DNA of 64,000 nucleotides from Halichondria panicea (lineage: Eukaryota; Porifera; Demospongiae; Suberitida; Halichondriidae): contig NC_087382.1 of assembly GCF_963675165.1 (NCBI RefSeq), forward strand, positions 1,612,001-1,676,000, given 5' to 3'. The translations under genes were made by a program, and so were the position numbers. Below are positions 1 through 9,800 of this stretch, in pieces; positions within the stretch are counted from its first letter, which is position 1; each line of letters begins with the position of its first letter. Below the pieces are notes generated by a model, which saw nothing but the letters and a program-made list of their open reading frames with translations, was not told where the DNA came from and did no database searches.

Positions 1-91
1 CAGTGCATGAAAAACAAACAAAACAACAGTGCAAATTAACAGTGTATAAACAAAAACAGCTAGTGGAAGATAACGAAATGCTAAAAAAATT

Positions 92-3000
92 CTATCTAGA
101 TCTACAAGTAGGACAAAACCAATCTCCAAGTGGAGATACTTTAATACGAACACATTTATAATGATACCACACAGTACATGTGTCGCACTGGACCATTTCA
201 TCATAACAGTCAGGGCGGAGACAAGGGCAGTATATCGTAATTACTATGCTGGAAAATCTTTCTGGTCTCTTGCGGCTACTAACATCTTTTGACTTTGGAA
301 ATCTTCTGAGTTTCTCATTTTCAAAGCAACGCACAAGATGTGGCCTCATTTTGTCTTCATTTAGGGTGATGGTATCCAGATTGTCTCCTTGCAATGCGTG
401 GTATGCAGCGGCAATTGCAAACAAACCACAGTTGTTACTGCCACTGCTCTGCTGTTGAATGGAGGCCACAGATAGTAACAGCCCATTGTGCGCTATTAAA
501 GGCTTATACATCTGTGCGATTTGCAGCTCAGCACTTGGCTCCAGGTCTTTCCCATATTGGAAGCAGCTATCAAAGAGGAAAAGTTCCCCCTTGATCTTGA
601 TGAGTGCTGTCGCAATCCAGTGATGCCTCTCTGTTACAAAGAATATCTGCACGGCTGTATAGGATATATATGATATAATTATTATACGGTACGGCCAAGG
701 ATGAGGATGAGGTATAATTATACCAATACTATAATAATACTACTATTAATTTAAGTAGAAATTATACCTGTGGCTTCACTACTAGTGACTGCAGGAAAGG
801 ACATCTTCTGAACCAGAAGAGTAGAATAACAGCCTTCAATATTTGGAAATTGCATTCGCATCAGTTTGTGCGCAGCATACATATGACGGTCAGAAAGCAT
901 CCCGCTCTCAGCAAGAACTACATCCTTGTCTCCCGTCCTCAGGTCCAAATCCTTCACCCAGTAACTTGAATTCTGTCGAATGTGCACACAATAATAATCA
1001 TAATGAACGGTTTATAGTGTGCATGCACATAATTATTAATAATAATTGTAATTAACGATAGCTCCTGTTAACAAGTATATAACTATATACCTTTCTTGTT
1101 ACAGATTGAGTAGTCCTTTGCTTCTTCAAAGGTGGCTCCATAGAGGATGCAGTCTTAACCTGAGAGAAGGGGGCGTCTCGCTTGCGAGAGGAGTGAGCAT
1201 CTGGCTTGTGAGAGGAGGGGACGTCTGGCTTGTGAGAGGAGGGAGCGGCTGGCTTGTGAGAGGAGGGGACGTCTGGCTTGTGAGAGGAGGGAGCGGCTGG
1301 CTTGTGAGAGGAGGGGACGTCTGGCTTGTGAGAGGAGGGGACGTCTGGCTTGTGAGAGGAGGGAGCGGCTGGCTTGTGAGAGGAGGGGACGTCTGGCTTG
1401 TGAGAGGAGGGAGCGGCTGGCTTGTGAGAGGAGGGGACGTCTGGCTTGTGAGAGGAGGGAGCGGCTGGCTTGTGAGAGGAGGGGGCGTCTGGCTTGTGAG
1501 AAGAGGGAAAATCACAATTTTTTTCCCACAGCTTCTAAAAATGGAGTGTATAATTATAAAGAAACATGAAACATTAAATTAATATCGTAAAGAGAAATGT
1601 AATGTAATTATAATTAGCTTCAAAATCTAGAGACACATGCATTATACCTTGCTTGGGTCTTTCATAGGAGTACTCGTCAAAGAAGGGTTAAACTGATCGA
1701 GAGATTCATCGTGATGGTTGTCTGATAATTCGGAAGGATCCGAGAGAGAACTATGTTGATCAAAGATAGGTTTTTCGGAGTCTGAGCCATGGTAATGCTT
1801 TAACCGCTGTTGGTTAACAGCCTTTTTTAAGGTCTTTCCAGTCTTAGGGTTGGCAATCTTAAAGACTCCCTTGTCCAAGCACTCCACCACCGTGTATGGG
1901 CCTAACCACCGAGGCTTCAGCTTGTCTCCCTTCTTACATTCCCTGGCTGAATTCCTCAGCCAGACCAAAGTCCCAGTCTTAAACACCTATATAATTAGAA
2001 AAATGACATGGCTATGACATTAAACGAGTAATGAAAATAGCCATGCTACGCTCATACAATGATATAGCCTGCTCACCCTCTTGTCTGCATGCTTCCGATC
2101 ATAGTACATCTTGTCCTTTTCTTGGGCATTGTCAATGTTCTTCTTGGCTTTGCTGTGGATATCATCCTTTAACTTTGTAACAGCTCGAGCATGGGTCATA
2201 ATGGCACTAATGTCCCAGCTCTGCTCAAGTTCACCCTCGCTGCCTAACTCCAGTTGAATAGGGAGTACAGGTTTCCTGCATGTGGAATGTTATAACAATA
2301 ATGCATGCATGCCAGATTATCATGTAATTATTATAATAATTATAATTATGAACAACTCACCGACAGAACATCAACTCGAAAGGTGAATACTTCGTTGCCT
2401 TTTGCTTACTCGTCCTATAAGCAAAGAGAATAGCGGGCAAGTGGTAGTCCCAGTCGGTCTGTGAGTCATTCACATATTTGAGTAGTGCTGTTTGAAGTGT
2501 TTGATTGAAACGTTCAGTTAGCCCGTTGGTTTGTGGGTGGTAAGCTGAAGTGACCCTGTGCTCTGTTCCAGTGAATCGAAAAAGCTCTGTGTTGACCTGA
2601 TTAACAAACTCACGGCCTTGGTCCGATATCAGCACCTCACAAAACCCAAACCTGCGTGCATGTATAACCATAATCATTAAATACGTGTTATTATAATTAT
2701 GTGTAGAGATGCATGTGATTACAATTTCACACACATGCATAGCTTACCGACAAAACAAGTTGTACAGGAACATTGCCACTCCAAATGCAGTTTTGTCAGG
2801 GAGTGGGGCTGCTTCAGCCCATTTGCTAAAATAATCGACCAATGTTACCACATATTTGCTGCCATTGGGTGTAATCGGCAAAGGTCCTATCAAGTCTATG
2901 CCAACCTATAAAGTGAATTACATAATTATAATTAATATATGATTGTGCTCAAAACAAATAATTATTATGCAATGCCATAAAAATTATAGTGTACATATAC

Positions 3001-3525
3001 CTGATGCCAGACTTTGGGTTGTACAGATATCGGATGGAGTTTGGCATTTGTCTTTACAAATGCTGGGTTCATTCTCTGGCACTGGCTGCAGTTCTTTACA
3101 TACTCTCGAATCTCCTCCACCATCGACTTCCAGTAGAATCTAGAACATATCTTGTCTATAGTTCTATCTCTTCCAAAGTGGCCACCAGCTGTTCCTGCAT
3201 GCATGCGTATAATAGATTACAAGCATACATAATTACATACATGCTCTATTACCTACTATTATCATTTTACCAAAGCCATAATAATTATTATACCTGCATG
3301 GCAATCTTCGAGGATTCTTGATTTCTCCTCATTGCTGCGCACACATATCCTCCAGTCAGCTGCATCAGCAGCTTTGGTGTGCTTCTTGTAATATAGGCTA
3401 CCATTTTCAAACTTAAAGTTCTGCCTGCATTTTCTTCTAAAGTTTGCCTTCTCTGTTTTGCTGTTAATAGTAGGAGGGTATTCTCCTTTTCGTAAATAGT
3501 TTTCAATCTCTTGTAAATTCTCCAT
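92..3525 (-). CDS. Ginger1-type DNA transposase: integrase, GPY/F, Ulp1-like protease and PHD finger, nine exons
   Basis: I read nine minus-strand exons: 3525-3294, 3194-3001, 2905-2748, 2651-2361, 2275-2077, 1986-1648, 1534-1091, 972-768 and 654-92. All have GT/AG borders and matching phases, totalling 2625 nt, or 874 residues plus stop. Domains in order: an N-terminal block with the EYPP and FRRK motifs seen in Ginger1 proteins; an H2C2 zinc finger (GGHFGRDRT to NCSQCQRMN); an integrase core with GIDLIGPL, SDQGREF and NGLTERFN (D,D,E); a GPY/F module (RWLGPYTVVE); a Ser/Pro repeat; a C48/Ulp1-like protease with RHHW (His), LFDSC (Asp) and SGSNNCGLF (Cys); and a C-terminal PHD finger (QCDTCTVWYHYKC, WFCPTC). 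There is no reverse transcriptase, RNase H or gag, so this is a cut-and-paste transposon rather than a Ty3/gypsy element. The uninterrupted frame suggests recent activity. The start is the first in-frame ATG before EYPP. I did not find the terminal inverted repeats; the left one may lie outside the window. Confidence 0.9.
1180..1507 (-). repeat. 24-bp coding minisatellite inside the transposase gene
   Basis: About thirteen 24-bp units lie inside exon 7 of the transposase gene. In the frame that joins the neighbouring exons they encode alternating SSHKPDVP and SSHKPAAP, followed by a basic stretch MEPPLKKQR that could be a nuclear localisation signal. The repeat separates the GPY/F module from the protease and looks like a flexible linker. 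Longer open frames over the same bases on either strand are repeat shadows. Confidence 0.85.
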
Positions 3526-3954
3526 TTCTTGCTGCCTTCTTCAAATGACATGACTGTGAACGATCACTGGTTTTATACCATAGATCTAGCTGTCACTTGC
3601 TGTCAACTACAGGATAGAACAATTAACCTTGCAACTCTGCTCTTCACACATTTATAGGTCTACATTCCAGCTGTCACTTGCTGTCTACTACAGGATGAAC
3701 ACTTGCTTCATTGCTACCTTGCATGCTACTACTAACCTTGCTCTTCATCCTGCATGGCTCTTCATTCTCTACTATATGTCTATGAGGAGTGCATGAATGT
3801 ACTCTTGCTACTATATACTTACATTGATGGCAACATTGGCGGAACAAACATGCGCATAGGGGAGTCATTTATTCCTGGGGGAGTCACCCACACCTTAGGC
3901 AGGAATGACCGGGGAGTCACTCCCACCGGGGAGTCATTCATTCCTCTGACACCG
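3526..3954. other. Transposon 5' flank with imperfect repeats
   Basis: This stretch upstream of the transposase start has no gene. Two imperfect copies of a CTGTCACTTGCTGTC...ACTACAGGAT segment lie at about 3588-3620 and 3670-3700. A similar sequence in reverse orientation occurs near 33085 and 57305. At 3857-3950 a GGGGAGTCATT/CATTCCT motif recurs several times. The Ginger1 end should lie here, but I could not pick a terminal repeat without the opposite end. Confidence 0.5.
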
Positions 3955-4045
3955 GTCCAGGGAGAGCTAGCCTGTATGGTCATTGTGGTGTACTCAGTGT
4001 ACTGTAAGTCTGTAGCTAGCTGTAGGATGATGAATACTCTACTCT

Positions 4046-4318
4046 TCAATCTATGGTGCAACGTATAGAGCTCTTGTGAAAATGCTAAAGAAATAATTTT
4101 TTATGTTAATTTTTGTAACTATGAAATAACATTTTGTAACTTGCAATAATAGAATTGGCGATCTTTACCAAATCACCAAACCAGCAAAGGGACCCTGCAT
4201 GCTGGTGCAACTTAACTTACAGAGCTCTTGTAACTACTCGATCCTAAGAATGAGGAAATATGACATTGCTAGTAAAGTATTGAAACATTGCCAAGAGAAT
4301 GGTAAACTTACATAGTAC
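4046..4318 (+). pseudogene. Two death-domain 3' tail remnants
   Basis: Two short stretches, at about 4046-4075 and 4212-4318, resemble the end of the last exon of the ankyrin-ZU5-death gene (ATYRAL..., then MRKYDIASKV and KHC in other frames). A deletion in the second breaks the reading frame here and in block B; the copy at 45560-45660 is still open. They look like the 3' end of a lost upstream gene copy left at the duplication joint. Confidence 0.7.
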
Positions 4319-4561
4319 ATGTGTAGCGTAACATAATCTGTTTTGTGATGGATCCATGCTTGTGAGTAGAATTTGAATGCTCCTAATTTATACTAGGGAT
4401 GCATTTGTGAGTCAGAAGTATGTGATCCTCTACCTGCCTACATTGTACGAGAGCTTAGCTTACAAGCCCCCTCATAACAATGACCTCAAGGACTGATAAT
4501 GCATTTATCATACACATGAATTGTGTCACATGACTATGTGCTACTGTTTCAATGTTACAGT

Positions 4562-5475
4562 ACGTGTTGTACAGTGCGTGAGGTGTGTGCCAAGTGTTCA
4601 CCTCCATGCCATTGTCACTGAGGTGACGAGTACTGTCTCAATACTAGCCCTTTAAAATGTACACATTTACAATCTGACCACTTTAATTACAAGTGGTTGT
4701 TAACGTGAGCTAGTTTTGTAGGAGGAGGTCAAGGCGAGGATGGGATTGGTGAAGTGTGTCAACCACAACCTAGTGGAGCCCTACCATCATCTACGAGAAA
4801 CACGGTGACTATGTACTCTGAACCTTCATACCTTGGTTACTACACAGCTAACAAGTGTTTAAATCTAGTGCCTGGATAGTCTGTATCAGCAGTTGTATTA
4901 TATAAAGTGAAACCTCCGAAAATGTGTGCAGCATTTATTTGTGACGTTTGTTCTCTGTATTGAGCCTGAGGTGGTCCTTTATTCAGTGGTACCTATAATG
5001 TAGGAAAGTGATTTTGTAGACTGAAGCAGTGTCTTTTGTAGCTACACAGAGAGATGTTTAATTGAGTGTCCTTTATTCAAAGGGTCCTTTATCAGAGGTT
5101 CCACTGGTATTCATATTGATGTTGGTACTGTGTTTCCTGTGTAGGTGAGTATGTTGCACAGATGAAGTTCACTCTGCTGCTAATGCCCAATGGACCACAA
5201 AGATGAACATCTGAAACTCTCCTGCCTGTACAATTCATGTTGTGTAGTGCAGGCTGTGTGTATGACAGCGTTCTGTAGTGCATCAAGTTTGAGGTGTACG
5301 TACGTATGACATCATTGCCATTGTTTGTCTGGTGTGTTCATGCACTGTATTGGTTTGATTGTGTGTACACTACAACATTCAGTGATTGTCATTCCCCACA
5401 GACTCACCAGTGGCTCCTTTGACCCTGCATGAGCTAGTGTCTTCACAGCTGAAACTGGAAGACCCTCAACTGAAT
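4562..5475 (+). pseudogene. PA2G4/EBP1 3' gene fragment, copy A
   Basis: Four exon-like segments (about 4562-4631, 4721-4804, 5145-5202, 5402-5475) correspond to the C-terminal part of proliferation-associated protein 2G4 (EBP1, a methionine-aminopeptidase-fold protein without peptidase activity). Visible peptides: VKARMGLVECVNHNLVEPY, EYVAQMKFTLLLMPNGP, LTSGSFDPA and HELVSSQLKLEDPQLN. The order matches the human protein as I know it. The frame breaks at CTACGAG in segment 2 and at GCATGAG in segment 4, and both breaks are shared by all three copies. Copy A also has a 2-base insertion in segment 1 and lacks the start of segment 2. There is no aminopeptidase-fold N-terminus, so this is a dead gene fragment that travels with the duplication. 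Confidence 0.75.
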
Positions 5476-5589
5476 GTGAGTACATACAAATTAGCTCTAA
5501 TAATTAGGACAGTCAGTTATTTCATGGGAAATTCCTTTAAACCTGTTCCAAGGTCTGTTTCAAAGCTTTCAGAAAATCATAAAAATTGG

Positions 5590-6170
5590 GAAATTAGATC
5601 AATGATACTAGTTACGGCCATTGAAACCCCCCCCCTCTGTTTAATTGCTCCTTGGAGGGTGAGCCGGACCATGTTTAATGACTGGTTAGGCAGCCCCTCT
5701 AATTAATTAGAGGAATGCAACCCGCTAGTTAAATAATAATCAGGCGTTTCTATTGCTCCCCTAATTAAGTACTTGGGGGTAAAGACGTGGCCTAGCCACC
5801 AGTCATAGCTTCAGCTCAGTCATGCCCTAACCACATGCAGAGAAGCTTTTAGAAAATCATTGACAACGATGCTTATTTATGGCAAGAGCACTTATCTACT
5901 CTTGGTTACGGCAATTAAACTGCACAACCCTCCCCCATCCGTTAATTAATGGTTCGGGGACTCTTTTAGCTGCCATGCATAACTTGAATTCCCTGTATTT
6001 AATGTTTAGAAAGTATGAAGGTCTCTTTAAAAAATTGTGAAATTGGATCAGTTACGGCCATTGACAGTTGTTCAACCCTCTCTCCATTTAATCAATGGTT
6101 GGGACTCTTTTAGCTGCCATAACTTAAATTCTTTGGTACTTAATTTTTAGTGTATAGAAAATAGCTAATG
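5590..6170. repeat. Degenerate tandem repeat (GTTACGGCCATTGA family)
   Basis: Three diverged units of about 200 bp share GTTACGGC(C/A)ATT, a run of C, (G)TTTAATTAATGGTT and GACTCTTTTAGCTGCCAT. The same array is present in blocks B (37220-37770) and C (47830-48390), and a related piece lies at about 44457-44530. No coding potential is visible. Confidence 0.6.
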
Positions 6171-6374
6171 CTTACTCTTCAAATCTGTCGTTCCATATTC
6201 TGTTCCATTCCGCATTCCTCATTTTATAACATGCCTTTCCATTTCCTCCTATTGTGTACTACCAGCCATATACAGTGTATTGTACATGTACTGAGTCTAT
6301 TTGTTCACATTACATATACTTAGGTCTCCAGTGTGTGGGCGTATCATGCTCTAACTATTTCCTCTCTCCTGCAG

Positions 6375-6670
6375 GTAACGCTAGCTACAGTGTGCTGGTG
6401 AGCTGCAGTGAGAAGATAGTCCAGTCACTCTCTGAGGACCCAAAGGCCTTGGCCCTCCTCCTGTCAGTTGGGCTCATCACTGTGTCCATTCTTGAGAAAA
6501 CCAACGAGTATGTGAATGAGACCAAGAGAGAGAAGGCCACCAGACTGTACACTGCCCTGCTGGGTGTGGTCAAACACCACCCCCACAAGTACCACGAGTT
6601 TGTCTCCACTCTCAGACTCAACCCACTACACACTGACTTGGTCACACAATTAGATAGCAAGTACACGTAG
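6375..6670 (+). CDS. CARD-like terminal exon, copy A
   Basis: The exon starts after the acceptor TCTCCTGCAG and runs open to TAG at 6668-6670, giving about 98 residues. The helical spacing resembles a CARD: EKIVQSLSEDPKAL, GLITVSILEKTNE, KREKATRLYTALL, KYHEFVSTL, then DLVTQL. CARDs mediate homotypic contacts in signalling complexes. An acceptor at the front and a stop at the back suggest a terminal exon, but the upstream exon is not identified: the nearest exon-like segment, ending at 5475, joins it out of frame and belongs to the PA2G4 remnant. The fold call is by eye, and another death-fold domain is possible. It may be an orphan exon. It ends about 210 bp before the ankyrin gene. Confidence 0.55.
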
Positions 6671-6883
6671 TTTGTCTACACGTACGTACAATACATAATT
6701 ATGATTGTGCGTACCATCATTCTTTTTGTACTTGAGATTGACCTTGAATTTATACATGTACTCACTTAATTGTTGCATGTTTGAGCTGAAGCTGTGAAAG
6801 TGTAATTATTATTGTATATTGATCAAGCATGAATGTCAGTAAGGAGGGGTCCAAACAAAGGGGTGTGGCTACTATCCAAGAAA

Positions 6884-9800
6884 ATGGACATACACAATGC
6901 TGCCACGTTTGGTAACTTGAGTGCTTTAAAAAGTGCCATCAGGAGGGGAGAGGATGTCAACAGTGTGGATGAGGTAAGCTGGTTTGTGGGTATGTAGAGC
7001 TGAAGCTGTGAAAGTCTGTTTTTGCTACTGTCATGCTAATTAATAATAATATACGAATGTACGATATCCCTTGATTCCATGCTTTAGTCTTGTCCCCAAA
7101 TATTGTCTGTCTATCTCAAATGAGAGGTAAGGTTGTCGGTCACCATACAGCTGTATTTCAGGCTATAGTAATGAGGGAGCAAACCACTTCAGAACCATAC
7201 TGTGGTGATAGATAGTTGATGCATGTGCTCTGTCACCAGAATAACTGTGGACATGGAAAATTGAATTTGATTCGACTATTATTTTCAGTCGTGTGTAGAT
7301 TTTAATCTGCTGTCGCTCAACTACGAGCTAGCTTGCTGAAAGGTTAGAGTTAGTGTTATGTACTTTGGTGTGTGGGTGGATGATGTCAGATGCAACCACT
7401 CTCTATTATGCCAATCCCCCTTACCGTCTATCACACAGATGTGTTTTCAAAAGTTACATATACTCTCACTCTTGTAGGATGACTGGACTCCACTCCATAG
7501 GGCAGCCAGTGAAGGTCACACTGACTGTGTTAAAGAGCTGCTCTCCTCAGGAGCCGTGGTGGACCTGGCTAACGAGGTGAGTATCTGATACTAAACTGAT
7601 GTGTCTATAGTACGGTGGCCCTGAGGTACACACATAGTAGGCTCGAGGCTACGGCAATTCTCTACGTCAATTCAACTGAGGTCAGCTCCATTGAACTGAG
7701 GCTATGGCAATTCACTAAACTGATGTGTCTATAGTTATATAGGCAGCATGTTCGTGACCATCACATCATTAGGAATTATTTACAATTATTTCTTCAAATT
7801 TACTCCCCCCTAGCCAGAGCAGGAAATGTATTGCAGAGGTATTTTCTATCTCAATAATACGCCCCCTAACTCCATCTCAATCTGCACAAGGTCAAAGGTC
7901 ATTGATTCATGTCTGCATTCTAATTAACGCAACGTACACTGTACTTACTTTTGTTGAAGTGACCATTGATGCAGGTGGGTTGGTCCTACTATACTATCCT
8001 GTAGTGATTGTGCATCGATGGCCATATTTCAGCAAAAGGAATACGTTGCGTTAATTCGAATGCAGACAAGATTATTTTATCTATGGTCTATCATACAGAT
8101 GTGTTGTCAAAATGTACTGTATGCTCTCACTCTTGTAGGTTGGGCGGACTCCACTCCAGTGGGCAGCCAGGGGAGGTCACACTGACTGTGTTAAAGAGCT
8201 GCTCTCCTCAGGAGCCGTGGTGGACCTGGCTACCAAGGTGAGTATCTGATACTAAACTGATGTGTCTATAGGCAGCATGTTCGTGACCATCACATCATTA
8301 CATGTACCGTACTCACCCGAAAATACGCCCCCTTTGAATTTACGCCCCCCTAGCCAGAGCAGGAAATATATTGCAGAGGTATTTTCTACCTCAATAATAC
8401 GCCCCCTAGCCCCATCTAATTATGGCAGGTTCAATAATAGCTCCTGTTAGATATAGTTTTATCAGAGGAGATTGGCCATGCGTCATCATTCATGCGACAT
8501 CTCTGCTCACGTTACCATAGATACTGAACAACTGTAAAGAAAGTTATGACTACTCTTGCTTTGCTGAGCTTATAACACCTGACTAGCTGTGTCTGTTGTC
8601 TGGTTGGACCAGGATTAGCTAGACTATAGGGTAGAGTGTAGTTCAGCGGTGCTGTATGTAGCTTGCACTGTACTGGCTGGCAAGAATCTAGTAAACACTG
8701 TATGCACTGATAACTCATCAGAATAGAGGGGATCACTGGGGATCAGGTCGGTTAATGAAAGCTCAAAGTAGCCAGAGTTGTGTAAATTTTGCCTTCAGTC
8801 TCCAATGACCGTGCAACACCAGCTAGAAGTTTACATAGAAAATCATTGTCAATAAGCTGTGCCAGCTCAGCAAAAAGTGGTGCACGTGATCGTGTCCAAC
8901 CTCCTCTGTAGTTTTATATAGTAGCTGGACGAGCAAGAGTTAGCTAGCTACAGATCTACCGACAGTTAGTGTTCCTACGGTGGCCGAGAAGAGTCATCCG
9001 CCTCCGCCTACCACCACAATTAACCGCGCTCTTTAAAACTAATGTCAATCTGCACAAGGTCAAAGGTCAATGAATGATGTCTGCATTCTAATTAACACAA
9101 CGTATTACTTTTGTTGAAGTGACCATTGATGCAGGTGGGTTGGTCCTACTATACTATATCCTATAGTGATTAGACACTCTTCAAGAGTAGCTCTTGGACC
9201 AAATCCAACCTACCACCATTTCAGCAAAAGGAATACATTGCATTAATTTGAATGCAGACAAGATTCTTTGACCTTGTGCAAACTGGCCTGAACATGTTCT
9301 TTGTTTCTTTATCCTCTCACTCTTGTAGATTGGGAACACTCCACTCCAGAGGGCAGCCAGGGAAGGTCACACTGATTGTGTTAAAGAGCTGCTCTCCTCA
9401 GGAGCCGTGGTGGACCTGGCTAACAAGGTGAGTACAGTAGCCCTCATATAAAAGTTCCCGTTCCGTACCGTTCAATTTGCGTACAACGGTTCGCGTAGAA
9501 ACGGAATGAAAACGGAAGCCAGCTCATTAAAATTTAATACGGTACGGAAATAACCGTTTTAATTCTGAAATAACGTTCGCACGTGTAGCTGCATGATTTG
9601 CTCCGTAGCTAGCTGGCTAGTGTTCCAAGAAATCAAGCTGGTGAACTGTTCTACTAAACAAAGAATCCTCATCCTTCACAAACAGCTACGGAGCAAGTAC
9701 AGAATCCCTAAGAAGCAAGGTCAAGGCGAGCTAGATCTAGTTAGAATAATTACTGACATTTAGTTTGAACATTAAATTTTATATTTATATTTATAGCACT

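Noticed and set aside
1106-1582. Long open frames over the 24-bp repeat in both strands
   Set aside because: A 24-bp repeat keeps every frame open. Only the minus-strand SSHKP frame joins the neighbouring exons in phase.
92-3525. LTR (Ty3/gypsy) retrotransposon
   Set aside because: Integrase and GPY/F are present but there is no gag, protease, reverse transcriptase or RNase H, and the gene has introns. Ginger1 explains all parts.
5402-6670. One gene joining the DSPVAPL exon to the CARD-like exon
   Set aside because: The junction ends in phase 0 and enters in phase 1, giving an early stop. The first exon is better explained as the frameshifted PA2G4 tail.
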